Shown in pieces: positions 28,427 through 37,818 of a stretch of DNA of 64,000 bases. Position 1 is the first letter of the stretch, and each line of letters starts with the position of its first letter. A program made the translations under genes and the position numbers. Source of the DNA: Bartonella sp. MM73XJBT.G. Its GTDB lineage: Bacteria; Pseudomonadota; Alphaproteobacteria; Rhizobiales; Rhizobiaceae. The stretch spans positions 62,001 through 126,000 of the forward strand of contig NZ_JAQISW010000005.1 in NCBI RefSeq assembly GCF_028618435.1. Reading direction: 5' to 3'. The notes under the pieces were generated by a model. It saw nothing but the letters and a program-made list of their open reading frames with translations. It did no database searches and was not told the origin of the DNA.

Positions 28427-30133
28427 ATGAAAGAAAAAAGAATGGTCAAGCTTAATAGTGGGTACCAAAGTAACCTGAGATATTGGCTCACTTGCATTAT
28501 TGGATTTGTTGCTATCTTGGTAATTATAGTTGTTGGTGGATTTTATATCGCAAAACCCTATCTTGATAGTTTTGTAAAACAAGAGATAGCCCGTCGTTCC
28601 ATAAAAGCAGAAACATCTGAAGTCAGCATTCTAGGTAAAGTTAATTTGAAAAATGTTACACTTCCCGTTCCAGCCGGTACATCACTGAAAATTGGTGCCA
28701 TTTCTGCCCGCCCTCCTCTTTCCTTTATTCCTGGAACTTTTACATTTTATAATGTTGATTTAAAGCATAATAATATTCATGTAAAAATACCCCAAATTTC
28801 TCTTAAAAATGTCTCCTTAAAAGATAAAGACAGAACAATCACATCACATCTTTTACAATCAATGATGCGTATTGATCTTGCCTCCATAAGTGCCCCGAAT
28901 ATACAGCTTTCTATAGAAAATGAAAATAAACGCACAGAAATAGTTGAAGTTAAGAATTTCCAGCTTTCTGACTTTAAAAACGGCCATATCCGTTCCGTTA
29001 GTATTAAAAATATGGATCTTAAAACGGTCGCAGTCAATGGCGATAAACAGATGCAACTGATGGCTAAAAGTGATACAATAAAGGCTGATGATATCGACAT
29101 CAATTACGCCTATTCTATAATTTTCGGAAAAAATAACGCTCTCAATCAAGGAAAAACCGTTACTGGCCCTATTTCTCTGAACAATATAAGTGTCGATATT
29201 TTTGGAGAAGCAGAAAAAAATAGCTCTTTCTTCCTCGGCCAATTTAAAACATCTGGTCTAAAGATGAAATCGCTTGAACAAACGCCTGAAAAACTGATCA
29301 AAGCTTATTTTAATGCAAGAAAAAAGAATGATAAAGTCGCAGAAAAAAGAGCACAAAATGGTCTCCTTCTAAACATACTGCTCGCCATTACCTCAGCAGA
29401 TGCCAAAGTTTATAATGTCACCGTTGATATCCCACCATTGAAAGCAACGCTTGAATCATTTCAACTTAAACCAAGCTTGTGGAAACATCCTATCCCCAAA
29501 AAGCTTTTTCTTTCTCTCAATAACTTTTCCGTTTTACCTAAAAAAATGAATGAAAAAGATTTAGAACTTTTGAAAAAGATGGGATTTGAACAAATTGATT
29601 TTTCAGGAAAACTTGATATTTCTTACGATGAAAAAAAACATATACTCTTTCTTGATACGATGTCTTTCAATATGAAAAACGTTGGATCTGGGAACATATC
29701 GGCTAAGATTATTGATGTTGATGAAAAGCTTTTTTCTGGTCAACAAAATGTCATGATTGCTACCTCTCAAAACCTTGGTATCAATGAAATTGATATACAA
29801 TATCGGGATGCTGGTTTCATTGATAAGCTTTTTTCTTATCTTGCAAAAAACCTTGATGATGGCCAACATGATCTTAAAAATGAACTCTATGACGACTTCT
29901 ATTTAATGATGACGCAAACCCCAAAAATGTTGCTAAAAAATCAAAACGAAGCAGAAAAAATTTCAAAATCCTTAGGTGAATTTGCTAAAAATCCACAAAC
30001 ATTGATCGTTAAGATAAAAGCAAAAGATAATAAAGGACTCACAATGGTTGATCTCGAATCCGCTCTACAAAATGATCTATCCAAGGTTTTAAGCAAAGTA
30101 GATCTCACTATTAAAAATGAAGCATCGCCTTAA
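28427..30133 (+). CDS. large membrane-anchored hypothetical protein, AsmA-like architecture
   Basis: A 568-residue protein with one N-terminal membrane helix (LTCIIGFVAILVIIVVGGFYIA) and a long non-cytoplasmic part rich in short beta strands, N and K (for example VSILGKVNLKNVTLPVP and LKIGAISARP). The layout - anchor, then repeated beta segments about layers such as DIDINYAYSIIF and LNNISVDIFG - resembles AsmA/TamB-like bridge proteins, but I do not recognise a defined family. Starts at 28418 (GTG), 28427 (ATG) and 28442 (ATG) are all possible; 28427 is chosen because AAAGAG lies about eight bases ahead. Transcribed on its own, divergently from the permease. The gene is intact. Confidence 0.65.
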   Translation: MKEKRMVKLNSGYQSNLRYWLTCIIGFVAILVIIVVGGFYIAKPYLDSFVKQEIARRSIKAETSEVSILGKVNLKNVTLPVPAGTSLKIGAISARPPLSFIPGTFTFYNVDLKHNNIHVKIPQISLKNVSLKDKDRTITSHLLQSMMRIDLASISAPNIQLSIENENKRTEIVEVKNFQLSDFKNGHIRSVSIKNMDLKTVAVNGDKQMQLMAKSDTIKADDIDINYAYSIIFGKNNALNQGKTVTGPISLNNISVDIFGEAEKNSSFFLGQFKTSGLKMKSLEQTPEKLIKAYFNARKKNDKVAEKRAQNGLLLNILLAITSADAKVYNVTVDIPPLKATLESFQLKPSLWKHPIPKKLFLSLNNFSVLPKKMNEKDLELLKKMGFEQIDFSGKLDISYDEKKHILFLDTMSFNMKNVGSGNISAKIIDVDEKLFSGQQNVMIATSQNLGINEIDIQYRDAGFIDKLFSYLAKNLDDGQHDLKNELYDDFYLMMTQTPKMLLKNQNEAEKISKSLGEFAKNPQTLIVKIKAKDNKGLTMVDLESALQNDLSKVLSKVDLTIKNEASP

Positions 30134-30282
30134 ACATATCGGCTTTAGAGATAAGGGGCTTGTTTATAAATCGAGAACTTTATTCCTCTTTTTGCTTTTA
30201 TATGATACAGAAAGCATCATTATAGATTCACTATACATAGAGAATATAGAAATATAAAATTGTCGATAGTTTGGAGCTGTTC

Positions 30283-31644
30283 ATGTCTGATTTATCTTCA
30301 AATCGTTTGCCTAATCGCGCTTCTCGTGTAACCAATCAAGCGCTTTCTGCTATCGAGCGTTTTCTTCATATTGAAGCTCTTAGTGGTATTGTTCTTTTAC
30401 TCGCTGCTGCTTCTGCACTGATTTTTGCTAATTCTCAATATGCTGCTTTCTATGAATCTTTTTGGCATACACCTCTTGGCTTTAATTTAGGGCATTTCAC
30501 TCTTTCATGGGATTTACATTTCTGGGTTAATGATGCCCTTATGACTATTTTTTTTCTTGTAGCAGGAATGGAAATTCGACGCGAAATTCATGAAGGTGCC
30601 CTTGCCGATTTTAAACAAGCGATTTTACCAATTGTTGCTGCAATAGGCGGCGTTTGTGTCCCTGCAATCATTTATTTCATCTTCAACTCTAACGGTGGAC
30701 ATATCTACGGTTGGGCTGTGCCAACAGCAACAGATATCGCTTTTGCTTTAGGTATTCTGGCTCTTCTTGGAAAAAAAATTCCTTCTAATCTTCATATCAT
30801 TCTTCTATCATTAGCGATTATTGATGATATTATCGCTGTTCTTATTATTGCTTTTTTCTACTCAACAAATATTGATCCGAGCGGTTTAATAATTGCAGGA
30901 GCAGGTATTGCTCTGGTACTCTTTTTTCAATGGATCGGGCTTGCATCAGCATGGCTGTACATTTTACCTGGTGCAATTATCTGGTGGGGTTTATTGGTAA
31001 CAGGCGTTCATCCATCACTTGCTGGTGTAATCTTGGGTATGATGACTCCCGTTTTTCCTACCCGTACTCTTGTAGCACCACACACCATGCTCAGCAACGC
31101 TATGCAAATTCTCCAAGAAAAAAACGTAAAAACAGATTTCCATCATATTTCAACTGCATTGAAAAAAATGCGCAAAGGACAACGGGCCATGATTGCCCCA
31201 GTAACACGTGTTCAAAAAGCACTGCATCCATGGGTTGCATACGGTATCATGCCAATTTTCGCCTTTGCAAATGCAGGCGTAAGTTTTGCAAACTTTGACC
31301 TTTCTTCTGACAAATCATTCTTAATTGTTCTTGGTATTGTCATTGGTCTTTTCGTTGGGAAGCCCCTTGGTATTATCACGGCTAGTTATCTAGCCGTAAA
31401 ATCAGGATTATGTCGTCTTCCTCCTCAAATGACATGGTCTGGTATTTTACTTATTGGTTTTTTAGCAGGAATTGGCTTTACAATGTCTATCTTTGTTTCA
31501 ATGCTTGCCTTTAAAGATATTATCCTGCTTGATGCTGCAAAAATTGGTGTCCTTTGTGGCTCTGGTTTATCTGCTCTTATTGGTCTGGGATATGGCTTTA
31601 TTTATATTAAGCGCAATAAAGACATCTCTCATAGTTTCGAATAA
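30283..31644 (+). CDS. nhaA: Na+/H+ antiporter NhaA
   Basis: Electrogenic sodium/proton antiporter of the inner membrane, 453 residues, twelve helices. Diagnostic are the helix IV segment with TATDIAFALGILALLG, the helix V pair of aspartates in LSLAIIDDIIAVLIIAFFY (the Asp-Asp ion site) and IGFTMSIFVSMLAF near the C-terminus. ATG 30283 follows GGAG at six bases; the frame extends to a TTG at 30271 but that lies upstream of this site. NhaA exchanges two protons in for one sodium out and protects against alkaline pH and salt. It is monocistronic and ends in a T-tailed hairpin. Confidence 0.96.
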   Translation: MSDLSSNRLPNRASRVTNQALSAIERFLHIEALSGIVLLLAAASALIFANSQYAAFYESFWHTPLGFNLGHFTLSWDLHFWVNDALMTIFFLVAGMEIRREIHEGALADFKQAILPIVAAIGGVCVPAIIYFIFNSNGGHIYGWAVPTATDIAFALGILALLGKKIPSNLHIILLSLAIIDDIIAVLIIAFFYSTNIDPSGLIIAGAGIALVLFFQWIGLASAWLYILPGAIIWWGLLVTGVHPSLAGVILGMMTPVFPTRTLVAPHTMLSNAMQILQEKNVKTDFHHISTALKKMRKGQRAMIAPVTRVQKALHPWVAYGIMPIFAFANAGVSFANFDLSSDKSFLIVLGIVIGLFVGKPLGIITASYLAVKSGLCRLPPQMTWSGILLIGFLAGIGFTMSIFVSMLAFKDIILLDAAKIGVLCGSGLSALIGLGYGFIYIKRNKDISHSFE

Positions 31645-31648
31645 AACC

Positions 31649-31681
31649 AAAAAATCATCTGCTTTGTTGAAATGATTTTTT
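31649..31681. terminator. nhaA terminator (hairpin 1)
   Basis: AAAAAATCAT at 31649-31658 is perfectly complementary to ATGATTTTTT at 31672-31681 with a 13-base loop. It begins five bases after the nhaA stop. The arms end in A and T runs, so it can function in both directions. Confidence 0.7.
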
Positions 31682-31720
31682 AGCATAACCAAGATTTTTC
31701 CTACAGTCCTTAAAATGGAT

Positions 31721-31744
31721 GTATCTTCTTGCTAAGATACTTTT
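31721..31744 (+). terminator. terminator-like hairpin 2 after nhaA
   Basis: GTATCTT at 31721-31727, loop CTTGCT, AAGATAC at 31734-31740, then TTTT at 31741-31744. A compact hairpin with a short T-run, 40 bases behind hairpin 1. Confidence 0.55.
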
Positions 31745-31768
31745 ATCTTACGTTCTTGCTGGTTAAAT

Positions 31769-31811
31769 AAGCAATTTTAAAAACTCCATAAAAACGTTAA
31801 AATTGCTTTTT
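31769..31811 (+). terminator. terminator-like hairpin 3 after nhaA
   Basis: AAGCAATTTTAA at 31769-31780 is perfectly complementary to TTAAAATTGCTT at 31797-31808, followed by more T to 31811. A 12-bp stem with a 16-base loop: a second full intrinsic terminator. It implies either a fail-safe stop or a short transcript that starts after hairpin 1. Confidence 0.65.
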
Positions 31812-32209
31812 GTTGTTTCATTTATAAGAGATAAGAATATTAAAGTCTAAAAAAGTTGCTGTTATTATTCCTCTGCCCTTAGCTTATTCGCTGCCCTCAA
31901 ACATGCTTGGAATATATCTCTACAGGTTGTTCTTATATCGCTATATTCGTCTCTAAGAGAATAAAAATATCATGATCACAACAGAGATTAATAATCTTTT
32001 GGGAAGAGCTTTCCTCTTTCAAACTTTTAAAAAAAAGTGGGTTACAATTTAATGATTACCAATCGTCTCAATTAAAATATTAAGATATATAATATTTTTT
32101 TCAGTACTCTTAAATTATCGTGAGAAACCCTTTAAAACTCTAGATCCCACATAGAAACTAGATCATAAAGAAGAATAGATTACAGATAAATTTTTAAAAT
32201 GGATATATT
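31812..32209. other. intergenic, no gene seen
   Basis: About 400 bases between the nhaA terminators and the end of the kinase gene (minus strand). It is AT-rich, has no ORF with a ribosome binding site, and shows no clear structure. Confidence 0.4.
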
Positions 32210-32869
32210 TTATTTATTGTCAAAACAAGTCTTGTCTATGTGATGTCGTATTTGATTATGGATTAAAGAAATAGAGGCAGTGCCATCAATGACGATAAAT
32301 CGTTCGTCTATTTTTGATAAAAGTTGATATCCTTCATAAACTTTTTCAATAAATGAGCGTTTTTCTTCATATTTTAAAGCTAAACCATCTCTTTTTTGCA
32401 ATCGTTCGATAAGAGCAGCAGGAGGCAAATGAAGGTAAAATGTGATCTGAGGTCTTGGAATAGCTTGATTTAATTGAATCACACCGTCAAGAGAAAGACC
32501 TCGAGCGTAGAAATAAACAAGACTAGAATAAACATATCGATCACTGATTAATAAATTTTGCGATGAAGTTAAAGAAGGTTCGATAATTTCAAGCGTATGT
32601 TTGCGTCTATCTGTTGCGGCTAAAAGAGCTAAAAGCAATGGATCAATCTGTTTTCCACTCTCTAAATAATCTCTAACCTCTGGTTTATTTCTATACCAAT
32701 TACTAGGCTGAAAAGTTTGTATGATATGTTTTTCTTGTGAGTAATGATGAGAAATTTCTTTTGTTTGAGTTGTCTTTCCACTCCCATCGAATCCACATAA
32801 AGCAATAAAAGAGCCAGAATATTTTTTTAGAGACCACATGGAATTATAAATATCTTTATTAAGATACAT
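32210..32869 (-). CDS. dTMP kinase-like P-loop nucleotide kinase
   Basis: A 219-residue nucleoside-monophosphate kinase. The Walker A loop reads GFDGSGKTTQTKEI (thymidylate kinase usually has FEG-x-x-GxGKTTQ). LISDRYVYSSLVYFYARGL is the DRY-SS-x-AYQ motif that binds dTMP, and FYLHLPPAALIERLQKRDGL is the region before the lid. The N-terminal 20 residues before the P-loop are an extension. The start ATG 32869 has GGAGAG just upstream; the frame also has an ATG at 32884. The divergence from standard Tmk suggests a second, specialised kinase (tmk of relatives lies next to holB elsewhere), but this could be the only copy. Monocistronic. Confidence 0.75.
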   Translation of the reverse strand: MYLNKDIYNSMWSLKKYSGSFIALCGFDGSGKTTQTKEISHHYSQEKHIIQTFQPSNWYRNKPEVRDYLESGKQIDPLLLALLAATDRRKHTLEIIEPSLTSSQNLLISDRYVYSSLVYFYARGLSLDGVIQLNQAIPRPQITFYLHLPPAALIERLQKRDGLALKYEEKRSFIEKVYEGYQLLSKIDERFIVIDGTASISLIHNQIRHHIDKTCFDNK

Positions 32870-33418
32870 TTTCTCTCCATCCATATAATTTACATCATTT
32901 TACATCCAAAATCTTTTTATTTAGAAATAAGGATTTTATCTCTTAATATCAGCAGTATAATATTAAGAGCATCCTCCCCTTCAATGGAAGAGCTTGAAAT
33001 TTTTATAAATTATTGACTTCTAGGATAATATTTTTAATTTTGAACCAACTAAAAAGAAAATTCTGTAAGTTCTATACTATTAATTATGAAATAAAATCTC
33101 CTTTCATAACACACAGGTGCATTCTTCTTCTCTTCAAAACACTTACTTGTAAACAGTTCTCCTTTTTCCTTTATCTTATATCTAGATAATTTATAAGAAG
33201 TATTTTATGGTGTCTCTTAAATTATTTTTATTCCTATGTTAATCTTGTTTATAATATGCACAAAAACAGTTTTTTCTTCATCATAAGAAAGTTCTCAATG
33301 AAAGAATTTCACTGTATTCATTATTCTTATTAAATTAAAAATATAAATTATGCTTATAAAGCAAATCATTAATACATATGAAAACTTTATGTTCTTGAAA
33401 CTGAGCGTTTAAAAATAC
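32870..33418. other. intergenic, no gene seen
   Basis: About 550 bases between the kinase start and the lysC stop. AT-rich with many stops in all frames; the promoter of the kinase gene should be at its left end. Confidence 0.4.
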
Positions 33419-34675
33419 TTAACTCTTATCCAGTCCATAAACAGCATGTAATGTTCTCACCGCAAGTTCAGTATAAGCGCTATCAATCAAAACAGAAATC
33501 TTAATCTCAGAAGTCGTGATTGCTTGAATATTAATGCCCTTTTCAGCTAAAGCCTTGAAAGCTGTCGCCGCAACACCTGCATGGCTGCGCATTCCAATAC
33601 CAATCACAGATATTTTGGCAAGATCACTTTCAAATTGTAGAACATCAAATCCAATTTCTTTCTGATTTTTCTCAAGAAGTGCAACAGCTTTTTCTACATC
33701 AGCTGATGGGACTGTAAAAGTCATATCGGTTTTTGAGCCATCTTCAGAAGTATTTTGCACAATCATATCAACATTAATGCACTCTTCAGCCAAGGGACCA
33801 AAAATTGCTGCCGAAATCCCTGGACGATCGGCAAGCCGACGCAGCGAAATTTGTGCTTCATCTTTAGCAAAAGCAATACCAGTAACATTTTGTTGTTCCA
33901 CGATTTCATCCTCATCGCAAATAAGTGTTCCAGAAGAACTCATTGGATCCCCCATGCCTAATGCATCAGGATCCTCAAAACTTGAACGTACAAAAGTACG
34001 AACCTTATGAACCATGGCCAATTCAACAGAACGAACCTGTAAAACTTTTGCCCCAAGAGAAGCCATTTCCAGCATTTCTTCAAAAGCTACTTTTGGTAAA
34101 CAGCGCGCCTTTGGTTCTATACGTGGATCTGTTGTATAAACACCATCCACATCTGTATAAATATCACAGCGATCAGCTTGTACAGCTGCTGCTATAGCAA
34201 CAGCACTTGTATCTGATCCCCCACGCCCTAAGGTAGAAATTCGATTATCCGGCGCCATCCCCTGAAAACCAGCAATAACAGCAACCTGCCCCTCTTGAAA
34301 ACGTTCTATTAAAAAAGAGCCATCAATATCAGTAATACGCGCACGACCATGTGCATTGTCTGTATGAATAGGGATCTGCCAACCAAGCCAGGACCGTGCA
34401 TTGATCCCCATCGCTTGAAGTGTTAAAGCCAGCAAGCCTGAAGTGACCTGTTCTCCAGAAGCAACCACAACATCATATTCACGAGCATCTCTATGGACGG
34501 GCGCAGCATCACACGTCCACTGCACAAGCTCATTGGTTTTACCCGCCATCGCAGAGACTACAACAGCAACTTCATTGCCTGCATCAACCTCTCTTTTAAC
34601 ATGCCGTGCAACATTATGAATACGTTCAATGTTTGCGACAGACGTTCCACCAAATTTCATGACAATGCGCGCCAT
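33419..34675 (-). CDS. lysC: aspartate kinase
   Basis: First enzyme of the aspartate pathway to lysine (and cell-wall diaminopimelate), threonine and methionine: phosphorylates aspartate. The 418-residue protein begins MARIVMKFGGTSVANIERI with the K-F-G-G-T-S nucleotide signature. AGFQGMAPDNRISTLGRGGSDTSAVAIAAA contains the aspartate/ATP sites, here read as two blocks. The C-terminus has two ACT domains (ISLRRLADRPGISAAIFGPLA and SVIGIGMRSHAGVAATAFKAL) for feedback control. Start ATG 34675 fits this conserved N-terminus; the longer frame reaches 34714. It diverges from ubiG across a 190-base promoter region. Confidence 0.95.
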   Translation of the reverse strand: MARIVMKFGGTSVANIERIHNVARHVKREVDAGNEVAVVVSAMAGKTNELVQWTCDAAPVHRDAREYDVVVASGEQVTSGLLALTLQAMGINARSWLGWQIPIHTDNAHGRARITDIDGSFLIERFQEGQVAVIAGFQGMAPDNRISTLGRGGSDTSAVAIAAAVQADRCDIYTDVDGVYTTDPRIEPKARCLPKVAFEEMLEMASLGAKVLQVRSVELAMVHKVRTFVRSSFEDPDALGMGDPMSSSGTLICDEDEIVEQQNVTGIAFAKDEAQISLRRLADRPGISAAIFGPLAEECINVDMIVQNTSEDGSKTDMTFTVPSADVEKAVALLEKNQKEIGFDVLQFESDLAKISVIGIGMRSHAGVAATAFKALAEKGINIQAITTSEIKISVLIDSAYTELAVRTLHAVYGLDKS

Positions 34676-34864
34676 TAATAACACTCTTACCTTTACATCT
34701 TTTATCTCAAGCAATAATGAGAATAAGACACTGTATCAACTATCCATTTTCTCGACATAACGAATATCTATCATTTGTGCAAGTTTCATTATGATTATAT
34801 TAATTTTTCTTGACTTTTTATAAAATCTTCTGGACTTGATCATTAAAAATAAAAGGAAGGCTCT

Positions 34865-35608
34865 ATGATAGAGGAAAGACAAACAACTGTTGATCAAAGT
34901 GAAATTGATCACTTCTCACGGATTGCTAAAGAATGGTGGAATCCACAAGGAAAATTTCGACCTCTTCATCAATTTAATCCAACACGTCTTGCTTACATCA
35001 GAGAAAAAATCTGTTTAGAGTTTAATCGTGACCCTGTTTCACTGACGCCTTTTGATAATTTGAAAATTCTTGATATTGGCTGTGGAGGAGGATTGTTATG
35101 TGAACCCATGGCACGTCTTGGCGCTATCGTTTTAGGCGTTGACGCCGCACAAACGAATATTGAAGTTGCAAAAATCCATGCAGCACAAAATAACCTTTCA
35201 ATTGATTATCGTACGACAACAGCAGAAGCACTCGCCAATGAAGGAGAGAAATTTGACATTATCCTTAATATGGAAGTTGTTGAACATGTCGCTGATGTTA
35301 ATCTCTTCATAAAAGCGACAGCAAAAATGCTAAAACCACAAGGCTTGATGTTTGTTGCAACACTCAACCGCACGTGGAAAGCATGGGGGCTTGCTATTGT
35401 AGGCGCTGAATATATCCTCCGTTGGCTCCCTAAAGGAACCCATGATTATAAAAAATTCCTAAAACCTCGAGAGCTTAAAAATTTTTTATCAAAAAACGCT
35501 CTGTCTGTCATTGATGAGATAGGTATCACTTATAATCCATTAAACGACAGCTGGAATCGCTCAAAAGACATGGATGTTAACTATCTCCTTCTCGCAAAAC
35601 GGTCTTAA
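34865..35608 (+). CDS. ubiG: ubiquinone biosynthesis O-methyltransferase
   Basis: SAM-dependent enzyme that performs both O-methylations in ubiquinone synthesis, 247 residues. The N-terminus has the family pattern [18 protein letters not shown]. The Rossmann motif I is [18 protein letters not shown], motif II contains [16 protein letters not shown], and [10 protein letters not shown] is the post-II block. AAAGGAAGG lies seven bases before ATG 34865. Head-to-head with lysC. All motifs are intact. Confidence 0.95.
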   Translation: MIEERQTTVDQSEIDHFSRIAKEWWNPQGKFRPLHQFNPTRLAYIREKICLEFNRDPVSLTPFDNLKILDIGCGGGLLCEPMARLGAIVLGVDAAQTNIEVAKIHAAQNNLSIDYRTTTAEALANEGEKFDIILNMEVVEHVADVNLFIKATAKMLKPQGLMFVATLNRTWKAWGLAIVGAEYILRWLPKGTHDYKKFLKPRELKNFLSKNALSVIDEIGITYNPLNDSWNRSKDMDVNYLLLAKRS

Positions 35609-35646
35609 AGAATGTAATCGTCTTAAAGGTATGTTATTTATAGTGA

Positions 35647-35901
35647 TTATACATCTTGCAATAAAGAATTGAGTTTTCCCTCAGCTTCTAAAGCATAAAG
35701 GTCATCACAACCACCAACGTGATAATCACCTATAAAAATTTGTGGAAATGTATTACGTCCATTTGCGCGCTGTACCATTTCTTGACGAAGGGATGTGGAG
35801 GCATCAATATCTGTATATTTTATGCCTTTTTTATCAAGCAAATCACGTGCTTTTGTGCAATAAGGACAATTAGGACGTGTATAAATGATTATCTCTTTCA
35901 T
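35647..35901 (-). CDS. grxC: glutaredoxin 3
   Basis: Small dithiol glutaredoxin, 84 residues, that reduces disulfides with glutathione. The active site is RPNCPYCTKA (C-P-Y-C). TFPQIFIGDYHVGGCDDLYALE is the cis-proline and glutathione-binding region. ATG 35901 begins the conserved MKEIIIYTRP; AGGAG lies ten bases upstream, and the in-frame extension to 35937 would precede that site. It is 45 bases downstream of comF on the same strand, and the pair is often found together in Rhizobiales. Confidence 0.94.
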   Translation of the reverse strand: MKEIIIYTRPNCPYCTKARDLLDKKGIKYTDIDASTSLRQEMVQRANGRNTFPQIFIGDYHVGGCDDLYALEAEGKLNSLLQDV

Positions 35902-35946
35902 AAGTATTAATCTCCTAGTGTTTTTTATAATATCCACTTTAAGTTC

Positions 35947-36735
35947 CTATTGAAAAGAAGGAAAAATAGAATCTTCTTTAAGAACACGTGAAAATGTTAG
36001 CACGTCAACCCGTCGTGCACCTGCATATTTTAGTGCAGCAGCTGCTGCTGTAACTGTTGCACCCGTTGTAAATACATCATCAATCAGTAAAATAGAACAT
36101 CCTTTGAGGTATTTTTTTACTTTATGCGAAACCTTAAAAGCATTTTTTACGTTACGTTTTCTTTCTCTTGAAGAAAGACTAACCTGCGGGCGCGTATGTC
36201 GAGAACGAACAAGCCAACCGGGTTTTAAAAGCTTTTTTTGTGATGCTGCAATATAACGGGCAAGCTCAGCAGATTGATTATAACGCCTCTTCCAAAAACG
36301 ACGAAAATGCAATGGAATGGGAATAATAACATCACATTCATCAATAACCTCACGTCCAGCAGACATCATCCAATTGGCCATAAATGGTGCCAATTCTATA
36401 TGATCACCGTATTTTAAGCGCGTTACCAAAGTGCGTGCAAGTCCTTTATGAACAATGACTGAGCGAACACGTGAAAAAGGGTAAGAATTACGGAGTGCTT
36501 CACCACTAAGAAAACCATCCCCCATATCACAAACAAAAGGCGTCCCCATAACAGGACAATAAGGTTTCGTAATAAATTGGAGGTCTTTCCAACATTTAGA
36601 GCAAATCGTGCCGTAAGTAGAAACATTTTGCTTACATCCAGGACAAATTGGTGGATAAAGCATCGTTTTAAAACGCTCAATGAATTGACTGAGTATATCC
36701 CCGCTATTTAAAGCCGCTTCTCGAAAGTAAAACAT
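35947..36735 (-). CDS. ComF-family phosphoribosyltransferase-like protein
   Basis: A 262-residue double-zinc-ribbon phosphoribosyltransferase-fold protein. Cys pairs CPGCKQ and CSKCW, near residues 32-54, form the zinc site. IPIPLHFRRFWKRRYNQSAELAR is the conserved core, and ILLIDDVFTTGATVTAAA is the PRPP-binding loop. ComF is required for DNA uptake in naturally transformable bacteria, but family members are widespread in species without known competence and their role there is unclear. Transcribed ahead of grxC. Confidence 0.9.
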   Translation of the reverse strand: MFYFREAALNSGDILSQFIERFKTMLYPPICPGCKQNVSTYGTICSKCWKDLQFITKPYCPVMGTPFVCDMGDGFLSGEALRNSYPFSRVRSVIVHKGLARTLVTRLKYGDHIELAPFMANWMMSAGREVIDECDVIIPIPLHFRRFWKRRYNQSAELARYIAASQKKLLKPGWLVRSRHTRPQVSLSSRERKRNVKNAFKVSHKVKKYLKGCSILLIDDVFTTGATVTAAAAALKYAGARRVDVLTFSRVLKEDSIFPSFQ

Positions 36736-36932
36736 TATAAATTTAGGCTTTTACAAGTTCCCCGTAGAACAAAAGTTCCTTTGTATTTCCTCAATTTATA
36801 AATTTAATTTCTTTAAAAACTCTTAAGCTCCTATAAACTTATTTTTATTTCACATTATAAACTTGACAGAGCGTGCACAAACATGAACCTTTTCAAAATA
36901 TATTCTTTCATAAATCAAAAGTGTTCCACAAT

Positions 36933-37811
36933 ATGTCCCATCCTTTAATTTTTGATCATAATCTTATTGAACAATTCCGCAAACGCGCCTTCCAAAAAGC
37001 AAAAAAAGGATATGATTTTTTACTCTCTCTCATGGCAGAAGATCTCTATCAACGTCTTAGCACTGTTGATCGCCTCTTTACATTAGCGCTTGATTTACAC
37101 AGCCATACAGATCTTGCCGCGCAAGCTCTCATAAAATCTGGAAAGGTTTGTTCTATAGAACGTATTGAAACCGATACGCTTTATAAAAGCTATGATAAAA
37201 AATTTCATTTACGTCATCGAGAGTTTCTTGATTTACCTCAAAATTACTGCGATCTTATTGTTTCACTTCTTTCATTACAATTGACGAATGATACCCCTGG
37301 TGTTCTAAGCCAGATAAAAAACACTCTTAAACCAGATGGCTTATTGCTGGCTGTTATGACAGGAGCTGGTACTCTCAAAGAATTACGTGAATGTCTCTTA
37401 CAGGCTGAAATTGAAATTTACGGTGGAGCAAGCCCTAGAATCTACCCTTTTGTCGACATTCGTGATGCAGGCGCTCTTTTACAGCGTGTTGGTTTTGCTC
37501 TCCCTGTAACCGATGTTGAAGAGATTACAATACGTTATAATACAATGTTTGACCTTATGCACGATCTTAAAGCGATGGGAATGCAAAATGCCCTCATCAA
37601 TCGCTCACGGCGCCCTGTCTCTAAACGCTTTTTTCTCCGCGCTGCTGAAATCTATGCACAAAAATTTAGCGATCCTGATGGACGTATTCGTGCCCATTTT
37701 TCTTTCATCTGGCTCTCTGGTTGGGCTCCTCATCCCAATCAACAAAAACCTCTACACCCTGGTTCTGGGCAAATATCTCTTACAGATGTTTTAAAACCCA
37801 AAAAAATATAA
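36933..37811 (+). CDS. SAM-dependent methyltransferase (BioC/NDUFAF5-like)
   Basis: A 292-residue class I methyltransferase-fold protein. DRLFTLALDLHSHTDLAAQAL occupies the position of motif I, DLPQNYCDLIVSLLSLQLTND that of motif IV, and LKPDGLLLAVMTGAGTLKELR the post-motif region. SAM motif I lacks the glycines (D-L-x-S-H), so binding may be altered. The sequence resembles the alphaproteobacterial group related to BioC and to NDUFAF5, the complex I assembly hydroxylase; in that group the function is not methylation. ATG 36933 starts MSHPLIFDHNLIEQF, which is the conserved beginning; the GTG at 36873 is less likely. Convergent with the symporter, only seven bases apart. Confidence 0.75.
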   Translation: MSHPLIFDHNLIEQFRKRAFQKAKKGYDFLLSLMAEDLYQRLSTVDRLFTLALDLHSHTDLAAQALIKSGKVCSIERIETDTLYKSYDKKFHLRHREFLDLPQNYCDLIVSLLSLQLTNDTPGVLSQIKNTLKPDGLLLAVMTGAGTLKELRECLLQAEIEIYGGASPRIYPFVDIRDAGALLQRVGFALPVTDVEEITIRYNTMFDLMHDLKAMGMQNALINRSRRPVSKRFFLRAAEIYAQKFSDPDGRIRAHFSFIWLSGWAPHPNQQKPLHPGSGQISLTDVLKPKKI

Positions 37812-37818
37812 CCCAAAA

